This document shows, piece by piece, positions 36,998 through 48,439 of a DNA stretch of 64,000 bases. The stretch is taken from positions 372,001 through 436,000 of the forward strand of contig JALMQS010000267.1 of assembly GCA_024734495.1 (NCBI GenBank), read 5' to 3'. The position numbers and the translations under genes were made by a program. How positions within the stretch are numbered: position 1 is the first letter of the stretch; each line of letters opens with the position of its first letter. The notes under the pieces were generated by a model that ran no database searches, had not been told where the DNA came from, and saw only the letters and a program-made list of their open reading frames with translations. The stretch is from Forficula auricularia (lineage: Eukaryota; Arthropoda; Insecta; Dermaptera; Forficulidae).

Positions 36998-37580
36998 CTT
37001 TATCCAATGCGAAGCATGGGAGAAAGTATTGTAATGGGTCTCGCGGCAAGCGCGACTTCAAAGGGTCCTCAGGTAAAGACTACGGAACCCATAGACTGAA
37101 TTAAGGTCACAAATTGAAGTATTCAATGAGATTGAATTTTAGCACGTGACGGTTTTGCCAAAAATTACCTGGAATCTCGTCGAGAGGCCAAAAAGTGCCA
37201 TTTTTTTTGGAAGTGCGTGGGGATGGATGGATGGATGGATGTATGTATGTGTGTTATCGTTTTTTTCGTCCACGATTTTTTCCACACCGTTGCACCGATT
37301 GAAATGAAATTGAAAACCTACCATTAGTTTAACAAAATGAAGCGCTGATTAGTTTTTGGTACATATCGGTCCACAAACATTAGTACTTTATTTCAGTACT
37401 TTTTTAGTTTTTCTAAATATCTTGAAAATGACTTAACCAATTTTGATGAAATTTAATATCCTAATTAAGTACCTTGGGGACCACAAAAAAGGTTAAATAA
37501 AGTTTTTAGTAAAATTATATTTTAAAGTACTTTACTCAAGAACATATTACTATTTCAAATGAATTTGGATAAAGTTTAGC
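36998..37580. repeat. TIR element with ACTTTATCCAA ends
   Basis: The left end ACTTTATCCAATGC is mirrored by TTTGGATAAAGT at about 37567-37578. Inside are a (GGAT)n/(GTAT)n tract (37221-37250) and the block gtctcgcggcaagcgcgact. It interrupts the palindromic host element. Confidence 0.55.
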
Positions 37581-38131
37581 AACGATCCGTTGCAGTTTAT
37601 TTTAAGATATCAAGAGTCAAAGTTAGCTGATTAAAATTTTTTGACAGATGAATCTGAAAAAAAAATATTTTTTTTTTCTCAAAAAGTATAATACTCTTTG
37701 TTATTTTCTGTTTTGTGATCGATAGCAGTATTATTCAGGATTCCGTAACAAAAATTAGAATTATAAAATATGAAAATTCGTAGCCACAGCAATTCAACTA
37801 TTGAGAGCAGGGTAGCGATTTTCACGGTTTTCAAAAAAATGCCCATAACTCGAAAACTAAGAGAATTTTATTTAAATTTTTATTTTTATTTTGGACAATC
37901 CTGAACTCACCTATCTCGTGTTCACGTTTGATCCTTGACTTTTGGGACACCCTGTATATAATTAACAATACTGTAAATATTAATTACCATTAAATTATAC
38001 TCATATAAAATAATTATTTAATAAAGTAAAAATTTTTCGTAGGTACGTACGTAACTTTTTAATTAGAATTATTATTTTATTACTAATTAAATAAAAAAAC
38101 TGACGTGTTCTGATGTGGCCATCCACTTGAC

Positions 38132-38797
38132 TTTACCATACAACCTGGCCCCTCATTTATATTTAATATTTAATAAAATTATTTATAATCATGAAGGGGA
38201 GGAGGGTTGGTTTTTTTATTTTTAGACTCCTGGGGGCCCACTGATTATGTATACAAAATTTGGTTGAGTTTAGTAAATGGGCAAGATTTTCATTTTTTGG
38301 CCCTACGAACCCCCCCCCCTATTTTGGGCGGTTAGTTTTTGCATTTTTAGACTCCTGGGTGCCCACTGATTATGTATACAAAATTTGGTTGAGTTTGCTC
38401 AAATGGCCTAGATTTTTAATTTTTAACCCCCCTCCAGCCCCCTTAATTTTGGGTCTATATGCACCAAAATCTAATCAGCTCTTAATCTTAATAGACCAAA
38501 AATACATGTGAAATTTGGTTTTTATATCCCCACTAGTTTTTGAGCTAGCTCGTCCACAAAAATTTGATAACGCACAGACTAACTAACTAACAAAACAATT
38601 ATTATCTCAAAAAAATATAATTTTTTCGATGTTCACTTATTAGAGCTTTTTTGTAGAACGAAATACCATGATTTCGCTCAATTTTTTTAATCAAAATATT
38701 TTCAGCCGTTTTTGAGATATTTTGAAAAAAAGATGGAAAAAAAACACTTTTTTTATGCACGATTACAATACTTGACCATATCCTGTATGGTAAAGTA
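38132..38797. repeat. Possible TIR element with duplicated internal block
   Basis: The ends share ACTTTACCATACA in inverted orientation. The internal block actcctgggggcccactgat occurs twice (38226 and 38350), each followed by aaaatttggttgagtttg. The TIR is short, so the boundary call is tentative. Confidence 0.4.
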
Positions 38798-39154
38798 AAA
38801 AGTTTATTTAATTAATGAATGAATAAATAGAGAGAATAAGGCACGCAGCACCTATTTATTTATTTTTTAAAACGTTTTCCTAATAGAGTAGACGAATGTC
38901 TATAAAATATTCATCATTTTCATTTTAGTTAACTACGCATGCGTGGGTCCGACTGGATCTATAATATATATCTATATATCTATATATACGAAGAATGTGA
39001 AATTCCAAGTCTGCTGATTGCTAAAACATGTCACATTTATTATTTATTCGTTTAATAATAATAATAATATTAGAGTAAAAAAAAAAAAAAAAAAAAAATT
39101 GAAAATTACCGCAATCCAATGACGCAATTATTCTATTCTATTCTATCTACATTT
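38798..39154. other. AT-rich spacer with simple repeats
   Basis: It has an (ATA)n run near 39055, an A-run at about 39079-39098 and (TTCTA)n near 39132. No gene. Confidence 0.5.
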
Positions 39155-39181
39155 TATTAAACGAGCAAAAATTGTTTGTTT

Positions 39182-39217
<36 letters not shown>

Positions 39218-39952
39218 ATCTTAGTTCTATTTTGAAAACGGTTCTACCGATTTTAATGAAACCAGCCCTATTAACAAGTTTTGAGGATGAGAAAACGATT
39301 TGGCTAGGTCTGGACCTGGAAAAATTTCATCTTAATTGATCTTTTCTTAATTAAAGTAATTATTGATAGATGAAAATCTCAATAAAAAAGTTTTTGTTTA
39401 CATTTTTTTTCAATTATCTTTTATTTATTAATTGGTTTTTTAATTTTAAAACCTACTAATAGGTTATAGCAAATTTTAATATATTATATTAAAATTAAAC
39501 AATTTAATTGATTATAAATTCAAGTATTAAATCCCATAAAGACTTAATAAGAAATATGATTATATATTAGAATTCGCCAATTTAATTGATTATTATAAAA
39601 CCCGATAAATTGTTATTTAATTAAAAAAAATAATTATATGGAATTTATTTATATACCTATAGGTATATACATAATCTGTGGGCCACTAGAAAATTAGAAA
39701 TGTAAAAACTGGTGGTGGGGGTGGGTGGTGCAGGAGGTGGGGTGCATTGTTGATCGAGTGTCCAGGGAGTGCGGTGCGCGGGGGCGGTACGGGGGTGCGA
39801 TATGGGGCGGGGATCCAGGGGGGGGGGGTGCTGAGGTGGTGTGCAGTGACGGGGTTGTTTTTATCAGAATTTTAAATTAAAAATAATAATAATATATAAC
39901 ATTTAACTGAAGCAAAAAGTTGCCGAGCATCGCTCCAGGTACTTTTTAATAA
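39155..39952 (+). repeat. Helitron-like repeat copy
   Basis: The 5' side is TTATTAAACGAGCAAAAATT; the middle has the cctactaataggttatagc block; there is a G-rich stretch 39710-39850. The 3' end GCCGAGCATCGCTCCAGGTACT has lost part of the terminal hairpin seen at 43.36 kb. Non-coding. Confidence 0.55.
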
Positions 39953-40006
39953 GTATACATGGCCGAATTTTTTGAAACTGTCATTGTATAATATCTATTA
40001 TATATA

Positions 40007-40400
40007 ATTAATTAAATTAATCTTAAGAAATTCAAAGAGAAATTCAAAGATGTTTTTATAAGGCGAAATTTAGAAGAATACTTAGCGAGACTACCGATTT
40101 TATAAGAACCATCGAGGTCCAGCTGATTCTCTATCCTGAACCGCTCTCTTGGTTCAGGATAGAGAATCAGCTGGACCTCAATGGTTCTTATAAAACGGTA
40201 GTCTCGCTAAGTATTCTCTAAATTTCGTCTTATAAAAACATCTTTGAATTTCTCTTTGAATTTCTTAAGATTAATTTAATTAATTTGATAATTTTCTATA
40301 TTTGTATAAATATACTAGAAAAACAAATTTACTTATAATTTGTTAAAAATTCCGTTGAGTGGATTTGCTCGCGAGTTTTACTCCGCGGAATTCTAAATTA
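40007..40400. mobile_element. Palindromic insertion with 14-bp target duplication
   Basis: Two arms of about 130 bp (40012-40142 and 40148-40283, blocks ttcaaagagaaattcaaaga and ggttcaggatagagaatcag) are followed by an unpaired tail of about 117 bp. ATCTATTATATATA flanks both sides (39993-40006 and 40401-40414). The layout of palindrome plus tail plus duplication matches the PLE foldbacks, but I see no hammerhead core here. Confidence 0.8.
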
Positions 40401-40414
40401 ATCTATTATATATA

Positions 40415-40898
40415 ACATTAATGTTTTATTTGTACATTGGTCCAAATCGCCTCAAATTTTTGATGCACCCATTTCAAGCAAAATTATTAAAGAAAACACC
40501 TTCAAAAAAAAATGAATGTCTGTCTGTTTGTCTATCCGCGCTCTTTTGTGTCCAGTGGACATTAAAACGGCTTGAGGATTATTGGAAGATTATGTGGAAT
40601 TATTTTTGGATTCATTAGATAATGCCCCTTCATCTATTGTCTTCTCACTTGGAAATGAAAGTGGAAGTAGATGTACACAATATTAGGTCCCGGTTCACCC
40701 CTCGGAAAAACCTAAATTCGATATCTTTTAAAACCGGTGATCAAAAAAATTTCAAAATTTACCAGGAAGAGTTTTTTGATGGGTACTAAAAAAATGTCAA
40801 AAAAAAAAAATGAAGGAACCCTAGTAGGACAATGATTCAAACTATGTAGTAAACTAAATAGTGCCTATGTGAAATGTATTTAGGCGCTATGTAGTTAC
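40415..40898. other. No supported gene
   Basis: The block ggttcacccctcggaaaaac at about 40689 is shared with the short TIR element at 50.55 kb and with 45.65 kb, so part of this is a repeat fragment. The 65-codon frame at 40421 shows no domain. Confidence 0.45.
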
Positions 40899-41225
40899 CA
40901 AGGGCGGATCCAGGGGGGGCGCCCCCCCCCCATAGAGGCCCGTGCCTGGCGTGAGTGCAACATGAGCGTCGCACGCAGAGGTCAAAAAACGGCGGCCAAA
41001 TCGACAGGGAATTTTAACAATTTTTTTTTTTTAATGAACTTCAAATATGAGATATGAAATTTACAAAAAACATTTTTTTTTTAATTTTAAAATTGAAAAT
41101 AAAGTTCTATGTGTCTATGTGTGTGTGTGTGGGGAGGGGTCGCCGGAGATCTTATATACATCGGGCACCTCATATATAGATATAGATTCTCACCCCCCTC
41201 CATAAAAAAATTCTCGGATCCTCTC
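40899..41225. repeat. GGCGGATCC-family TIR element, second copy
   Basis: The left end CAAGGGCGGATCCAG is intact. It shares blocks with 5160-5554 (cgacagggaattt and ataaagttctatgtgtct). The right end has decayed to ctcggatcctctcttgg. Confidence 0.65.
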
Positions 41226-41334
41226 TTGGTGGTTACTATATAGTTTGAAACATTGTGCTACTAGGGAAATCAAAAAATTAAAATTTCTCCATCCATCTAA
41301 TTTGGTGGGGAATAATGCCCCATTTTTTTTTTTA

Positions 41335-42060
41335 ATTTATTAAACCAATTATTTTACATTAATTAATGTATACATTGTATTTTAGCTTCGACTCGGAGAT
41401 TACTTCTCCACCATCTAGTGTCCTTGATCATCTTAAGTCCTTGTTTTTAATAAGAGGAAAAAACTAATTATAGAAAAAAACCTCTTTTCCGATAATTATT
41501 GCAATACCATATTGCGGAAATTAATCCATCCAATTAATTTCCTAATAATGCCCCATTTATATTGGAAGAAAAAAAATGCATTTTATTGATAAAGATTTGC
41601 GAGAGTTAAAGTAGACAAAATATAAAATAATTAATTGGCTAATAATATAATATTTTGTTGTTTTTGTTTTTAATTTTCCATTATAATTATTATTGTGAAA
41701 ACAAAAACATTTATTGAATTGATATTACCCGTGAATGAATTAATATAAAATTCTTTATATATAACATTGTATTTGAGAATTTTTTTTTTTTTTTTATGAC
41801 GAGAGGAAGGATTGAGAGGGAGAATATACCAATCGATTTGATTGGAGAATAATGGAATTGGAATAATTATTGGAAAAGAGGTTTTTTTATCTAATTAGAT
41901 TTTTCCTCTTATTAAAACATGGACTAAAAATGAATAAGGACACTCGATGGTGGAGAAGTAATCTCCGGAATCGAAGCAAAATACAAGGTATACATTAATT
42001 AATGTAAAATAATTGGTTTAATAAAATTTATAAAAAAATAAAAAAAAAAAAAAAAAGAAT
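41335..42060. repeat. Inverted pair of ~200-bp retroelement-like arms
   Basis: The left arm (41335-41535) and right arm (about 41830-42035) are reverse complements around cattaattaatgtatac, gagattacttctccacc and cctcttttccgataatta. A third single copy lies at 53908-54145, ending in an A-rich tail, so the arms are probably two 3'-end copies of one retroelement in opposite orientation. The space between them is AT-rich filler. Confidence 0.7.
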
Positions 42061-42136
42061 TTTTTTATATCAATACTAATCAATTAAAAAAAGAAAAAAT
42101 TTTATATAATGTAATAAATTAAATATTTAAAAAAAA

Positions 42137-42312
42137 CAACTAAAAAACACCCTTGTAAAAAGTACAAAATAATGTAATACTTAATCAAAAAAGTGTGGGG
42201 CTTGAAACTTCTTCTTCATATACTTTTAATTATTTTCTACAAACTGCCCAACGCTTTTTGATTAAGAATTACATTATTTTGTACTTTTTAGAAGGGTGTT
42301 TTTTAGTTTTTG
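42137..42312. repeat. Short MITE with ~50-bp TIRs
   Basis: The left aactaaaaaacacccttgta and right block gaagggtgttttttagtttt are complementary. The match continues through gtacaaaataatgtaat. A solitary end-like block aaaaaacacccttctaaaga also occurs at 33890. Confidence 0.75.
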
Positions 42313-42729
42313 TAAAAAAAAATAATGACTTAATATAATACCTTGCATTCATCTCGTAAGAGTAAGGGTCGGGCGAATGAATCAGAAAATGATAATAAAA
42401 TTCAATTTATAAATAGAGAAATTCTCTCGAAACGTTTGTGGGTTTTAAATGAACGTTTTAAGATTGATTATTTTTTATAAAATATTTTATTTATTATAAT
42501 TTAGATTATTTGGTCATAAGAATTGAATATTTACGTTATTTTGTCATTGATCCTATTATCAGAACTTGACTAAATTAATATGGTAACACCCCTAAGGTAT
42601 GCTTTTTCCAATAAAAAAAGAATCATTAAAATCGCTTTATAAACAAAGAAGTTATACCATGAACAAACATATCAAAAAATAGGTCCAATACCAATGAAAA
42701 AAACGGGACCAATCGGAACCTAGGAGCAA

Positions 42730-43380
42730 AAATTGTATATTTATTTGTATATATATTTGTATATATATTTGTTTATATATTTGTATCTTGGTTATATTTC
42801 GAAAACGACTCTACCGATTTTGATGAAATTCACGGGTTAGGGGTTTTTGGGGTGACAATTCGATCTGTCACGGTCTCATCTTCGACAAAATTGTTTTTGA
42901 TGGTTTTTTTTGTAATCAAATTAATTATTCTCAGGTAGACAAATCCCATTCTTAGGGTTTTAAAAAAGGTCTCCTTTTCGTTTTGTACCCAGGCAGACAG
43001 ACAATGGGTTGCCTTATTTCATTGTTCTAAAAGGCCTTGAAGAAGTATTGTGTTTGTGGTTTGTTGTTCTCCCTAAACGTTAGAATTATTAATAAACGTT
43101 TTATAATTGTTTTTATAAAGAACCTTATTTATTTAATAGAATAAAAAATAATCAATAATTTATTTAAAAATATATTTCGCATAAGCAGGTCTCAATTTTC
43201 TGAAAAAATAACACAGTGGTCGAATACATTATATATATTTGTATTTTTTTTAATTTGAAAACGGCTCTCAAATAAAAATCGACCTTTTTATCAGAATTTT
43301 AAATTAAAAATAATATTAAAATAAAGCTTTTAACTGAAGGAAGAAGTTACCGAGCATCGCTCGGTGCCTCCAGGTACTTT
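42730..43380 (+). repeat. Helitron-like repeat copy with intact 3' hairpin
   Basis: It contains gactctaccgattttgatga near the 5' side. It ends with ACCGAGCATCGCTCGGT (palindromic) followed by GCCTCCAGGTACT. The 5' limit is blurred by TTTGTATATA repeats. Confidence 0.55.
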
Positions 43381-43943
43381 ATTTATTTAAATAGAAATCT
43401 AATTCTCAACCCTTGAATATTTAATTATTAGTTGTTTTTTTTAAGTGTTCCGTAGAATAGTCGAATTGAATTCTATAAAACACCAAAAAATTGATCTACA
43501 TGAAATCCTAGACTTTGAATAGATAATTAAATAATCGATTATTTATTTATCATATAATGATTAATCGATTATCACAAAAATTATTTTTTTAATTAAGAAT
43601 GTGTAATTAGCTTTATCAACCAATGTTTTTTTTTCAGTCAAATTAATTAAATATCAATTATCTTTTATAATAATTTATTTGTGAGAATTAATTTAATAAT
43701 TAATATAATAATTTAATTAAAATCAATTTGATTTATTTCTTTCTACGTCATTCCTGATCAATTTATTCTATTTATGGAGTTTTTTTTATAATTGGAATTG
43801 TATTTAAATGTTAACCTCATGAAGGTATGAACAATATTCTCAAAAAAGCAGTTGTCAACAAAAGTACACAAAACACGACACCCACATAACACAAATATTT
43901 TAACCACTTGCCTGGCTGACTGTTCAACTCGAAATGAAATATA

Positions 43944-44856
43944 CTACTGTGGGCAATAAATAGTAAGACTTTGTTCTTAATTTTAACATTCTTTATTTAT
44001 TCTTCCAAATCTATTTCGTCCCCCTCAAAGTAATCCCCCCGGCCTCAATACACTTGCGCCAACGTTTTTTCCAATCCTCGAAACAGTTGTTAAAGCCAAT
44101 TTCCGGAATAGCCTTCAATGCGCGTAGCGATTCGCGTTTAATATCTTCAATTGACTCAAAACGGTTTCCCCGGAGCGGTCGTTTGAGTTTTCTGAACAGC
44201 CAGAAGTCACAAGGAGCTAAATCAGGCGAATACGGTGGTTGTGGAACGATATTGATTGAATTTTTGGAGAAAAACTCACGAATAATCAATGCAGTATGCG
44301 AAGGTGCATTATCGTGGTGCAAAAACCAAGAGTTGTCGGCCCATAATTCCGGCCTCTTTTTACGAATAACTTCGCGCAAACGACGCATAACACTCAAATA
44401 GTATTCCTTGTTGACAGTTTGGCCAGAGTGCACCAAACCTTGATAATCGAAGAAAACTATCAACAGGACCTTGATTTTTTACTTGCTTTTGACTTGCTTT
44501 TCTCGACCCTCTTTGAACAGTTTGTACCAATCAAAAACACTTGCTCGCGACATACAATTATCATCGAAGGCCTTTTGCAACATTCTGAACGTTTCGGCAC
44601 CAGAAATTTGATTCCGCGCACAAAATTTAATGAAACATCTTTGTTGAATAATTTCACGCATTGTAAAAATCGCCGAATGCACTTTTTGTACTTCAGAAAG
44701 ACAAGCGTATACTAAACACCAATGATTATTTTGATGTGACATTTGGCACAGATCTCACTGACAGTCATACCAACCTAGAAAAAATATATTATGACGAATG
44801 ATTTTGCGCGCGAAATTTAAATTAATAAGTCTTACTAATTATTGCCCACAGTAGTA
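43944..44856 (-). mobile_element. mariner element, internally deleted
   Basis: The TIRs start ACTACTGTGGGCAATAA and are matched at the other end (GACTTACTAATTATTGCCCA complement region), flanked by TA/TATA. The length of about 913 bp compares with about 1.3 kb for full mariners. Confidence 0.85.
44011..44742 (-). pseudogene. mariner transposase, deleted and stopped
   Basis: Read from 44742 down, the N-terminal part contains the HTH region (ISGAETFRMLQKAF, then SVFDWYKLFKEGRE). It hits a TAA at about 44479-44481 and continues in the same frame with KIKVLLIVFFDYQGLVH. The C-terminal part keeps the second catalytic Asp in HHDNAPSHTA and the third in SPDLAPCDFW, with 34 residues between them, the mariner DD34D signature. 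About 100 residues of the normal ~345 are missing, including the first catalytic Asp block, and a short segment after GLVH is gone. It therefore cannot catalyse transposition. Plus-strand open frames over it are shadows. Confidence 0.9.
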
Positions 44857-45289
44857 TATGCATTTCAAATGCAAAAGAATAAAGAGAAATGGGAAAAGAA
44901 TCTCGTTTTATTTGATTAGATATCAGAAAAAAAGAAAGGAAAATGATAATACTATATATAAAATAAAAACATATAGGTATTCAAGAAATGACCCCAATTG
45001 ATTGGAGATTGTTAAAAAAAAAAAAACTTGCCTGTACGTCAGTTAAGTGATTTTCACTTAACATTTCGTCATTAAAAAAAAAAATTTAGATGAATAAACT
45101 TTTAAATAAATCTACATAATTAAAATGAATTTCTGTTTCTTCGTAAGCCTAGATCTCTCAAATGCCTGGACCGATTTGGCTAATTTTTTTTTTAAATGTT
45201 CGTAATAGTCCAATTCAGGTTAATACGTAAAAAAAAAAATTGGAAAAGTTGCCCGGAAAATTGGAAAATTCCGGAAAGTTTCAATTATT

Positions 45290-45400
45290 TTGTTCCCAGG
45301 TAACCACAATGTCCTAAGAATATTCTAAGGATATTCTAAGGACATTTAAATCTTCTTAGAATATTCTGAGGATATTGTGTGTTACCTGGGTTAAGCAATT
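45290..45400. repeat. Hairpin element with CCCAGGTAAC ends
   Basis: Inverted ends CCCAGGTAACCACAATGTCC and complement gtgttacctggg surround repeated TATTCTAAGGA/TCTTAGAATATTC motifs. It is about 105 bp and capable of one long hairpin. Confidence 0.65.
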
Positions 45401-45732
45401 TGAAACCCGTCGGATGCTCTATTTATTTTTCCTTTTGAAAAATAATAAAATAATTTTCTAAATGTAGAATTAACATAGGAAATTGTTTATATATAGTATA
45501 AATATATATAGATTCATATATAGTATATTTATCATATTATTTAACTTTCGCGGTTCAAATTGCTTAATAAAGATTTATTTAATTATTTATTTAAATATTT
45601 CCAAATACTTCCAAAATACTTCCAAAGAGATGTACACCTACTTCCAATCGCGGACCACCCCTCGAATTAAACTATACTCATATTACGTAAAGAAGTAAAA
45701 TTAGTAGTATTTACAAAAAAAACACCCTTTAC

Positions 45733-45799
45733 CTATTGAAGGCGACAATAAAAGAGTGTGTCTTCTGCTGGAATTATAAATTTTATTTATTTATAACGA
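45733..45799 (-). repeat. P2 PLE terminal fragment starting at predicted ribozyme cleavage site
   Basis: On the minus strand it begins TCGTTATAAATAAAT, the sequence directly 3' of GAAACTATAGTC in the P2 copy at 51.19 kb. It then follows that copy through ccagcagaagacacactctt. No ribozyme core precedes it. Confidence 0.6.
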
Positions 45800-45805
45800 T
45801 CGTTA

Positions 45806-46455
45806 CAATTTTTTTTTGCTAAATAAACACTTATTTAGCGTCTAATAATAATAAAAATAAGTATGGTAATAATTTATCAAATTTACGATGAATAAAAATT
45901 TGTATTAAAAAACAAAAATTATTAATAACAGGTATAGTAAGGAATTGGTAATAAATTGAACGTCAGGTAAGGTTACACAAAAATGAATTTTGCTATTAGA
46001 CAAAACATCATTAAAATATACTTGGCTCAAAATAATCACAACAATCTTGCAAAAGTCTTTTCTCTAACGTTCTCTATCTCTATGTTCACTGACCTCCAAA
46101 TTAAACTACTTAACCGATTGACTTGAAATTTGCAACATAGACTCCTGATGGGTCTAGTAGCCGATAGGATTCATAAAAAATCAAATTTTTTATCCCCACA
46201 GGAACTTTTTTTCGTATTCTTGTTTAGAACTTCATTATCTCTGGAGAATGGGTGCAAGTGATTTATGAATATCCGAAACAGTCTTAAAAATATAATAAGA
46301 CGAAATTTGAAAGAGATTTTCAGTAGGTATATCCATTTTATTTCAATATTCTTTCTTAATAAAATTTATAATTCCAGCAGAAGACACACTCTTTTATTGT
46401 CTCCTTCAATATATAAAAATTCTGCTACTCTCGGCAAAAACTTTCAACCCTTTAC
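45806..46455 (+). repeat. Repeat family X, copy 1
   Basis: It shares the blocks gctaaataaacacttattta, taacaggtatagtaaggaatt-like sequence and aaccgattgacttgaaattt with 62403-63050; a partial copy lies at 61135-61420. Its right end joins the P2 terminal sequence attccagcagaagacacact in opposite orientation to 45733-45799. It is bounded by inverted P2 ends, so it may be the interior of a P2-related element. Confidence 0.65.
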
Positions 46456-46973
46456 CTATATTATGTGAGAGGGCTTGTATAAAAACCCTTTGTGTTAATT
46501 TATTTGTTTATTTTTCAGTATGTTTATTTATTTTTATTTTTTTTGTTGTTGTTGAACAATTTCAATTGATCAGCTAATTTCTGTTAAATTGACTCAAGTG
46601 TTCAATATATAAAATCCCCCCTCCCCTTTGTGTGTTTGTCTGTGTATATATATATATATAGGAGCATTAGTAATAGTAGTAATATTATTATTGGTAGTAG
46701 AGAGATTATTCATTCATGCATTGAATTGTGCTTTAAAAGCAGATTCGGTATATATTTATTTGTGTCTGTGTTTATTTTGTAAGTCGAACCCCATACTTCC
46801 ACTCACAACCCGGGGCTTTCTTTTCCAGAGAGAGAGAGGTAGATAATAAATAAATATATTTGTATGTGTGTGTGTGTGTATTGGTGACTAGTGATGCGTG
46901 TGGGAAATGAGAAATATGTCGACGTAACAGACAGACAGACACACATACTGGGACAAAAAGGACAAAAAATGTG

Positions 46974-47330
46974 CATTATCTACTCTTATTAAACGAGCAA
47001 AAATTGTATATATATTTATATATTTGTACCTTTGTTCTATTTTTAAAACGGCTCTAACGATTTTGATGAAACCAACTTTATTAACAAGTTTTGACAATTA
47101 GAAAACGATCTGGCTAAGTCTGGACCTCATCAAAATTCATATTAATTGACTTTTTCTTAATTAAAGTAATTATTGACAAATGAAAATGTCAATAAAAAAA
47201 GTTTGTTTACATTTCTTTCAATTATCTTTTATTATTTATTAATTGGTTTTTTAATTTTAAAACCCACTAATACTTTATAGCAAATATTATTATATATTAA
47301 AATTAAACAATTTAATTGATTATAAATTCG
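46974..47330 (+). repeat. Helitron-like repeat, 5' portion
   Basis: It starts TCTACTCTTATTAAACGAGC at 46979 and runs to the cccactaatactttatagc block. The 3' half is missing. Confidence 0.55.
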
Positions 47331-48420
47331 GGTTTTAAATCCCTCTATTTTTTTTAATTTTATTATTCATTTATTTACATTTTGCTTGCAAGCTTATTGA
47401 CTGAAATCGAAACATAGAAGATATGAAAAATGGTTCCAAATCGGTTGACCAGGATAATCTCAAAAACTACTGGACCGATTCATATACATAATAACATTCT
47501 AAGTAAATACTAGGGATGGGCAAATAGGAAAAATATATATGGGGCGCTCAGGGCTAAAGTAGATCAAGTCCAAAATAATAAAAATTTCAAAATCAACTTG
47601 TGATATATTCTAGTGGTTGGGTTCGACTCCCGAGGGGACAAGACCCTCCCAATACACGCAATATAAACATATATATTAAAATCTTTGATAAATGACCTAA
47701 ATTCATGTCCGTAAAATAACAATTTTGCTTATTGCGGATTAATACAGGGTGGGGCGCGGCCACTTTCTTATTTTAAAAAATCATAACACAAAAAGTATTG
47801 AGAGTATCAAGTTAATTTTTTTTCTGTATACAGGGGTATATTTAAAGTTTTATTTTATTAGGTTTTAAAAACGACGTCGTCAATACACTGATCTCAGACG
47901 AATTTTGAAATTTCTGACCACTTTTTCGATCGAGGAGCTTTTTCTACGCAAACTCGAAGAATTCTTCCACTAACAACTGGACTCGCCTAGCTCTTACGCA
48001 GCTTTCGTTCTTCTGCGCCGAATTGGTTGCCTAAATCCAGGCGCAGCAACTTTATAAATGAAAAAAACAATAGTAGTAATTTCTCATAAGTGTATGTGTA
48101 TGTATGTGTCAGTAAAGTAGATGAGGCCCAAATGGCAACCCACTCCTAATAGAGATTAGTTTATTAGAATAGGAGAATCAACCCCTCCCCTCACCCCTCC
48201 TAGATCTTGTTACATTTTCACCCCCTTCACATATTACACACACACACACACACACACACTTACCTACACTCTCAGACATTTCTATTTAATATTTATATAC
48301 CTCTCTATATGTCAAAAATGTTCTCGAGAAGCTTAAAATGAAAATAGTTAAAAATTATTATTATTATTATTATTATTTTATTCATTCATTGAGGCTGGAT
48401 GTTTCAAATAAAAACTATTT
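47331..48420. other. Mixed repeat fragments and simple repeats, no gene
   Basis: A B-box-like block ggttcgactcccgagg lies at 47631. A TACAGGGTGGGGCGCGGCCA start at 47745 looks like a DNA-transposon terminus without a partner. (CA)n is at 48238-48260 and (ATT)n at 48356-48376. Confidence 0.45.
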
Positions 48421-48439
48421 ATATAAGTAGATAAATATA

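Larger units (their letters stand above)
35689..37954. mobile_element. Long-TIR DNA element with nested insertions
   Basis: The termini read CAGGGTGTCCCAAAAGTCAA and its complement at 37935-37954, flanked by TA. The inverted similarity extends for over 300 bp on each side (block gatcaaacgtgaacacgaga; block cgataacgatcacaaaac-like). Within the left half, 36010-36510 is itself a palindrome. An RTE-like LINE fragment and another TIR element fill the centre. No transposase was found. Confidence 0.8.

Noticed and set aside
42137..42312. PLE-type foldback
   Set aside because: Arms are only about 50 bp with an unrelated interior and no ribozyme core; an ordinary MITE fits better.
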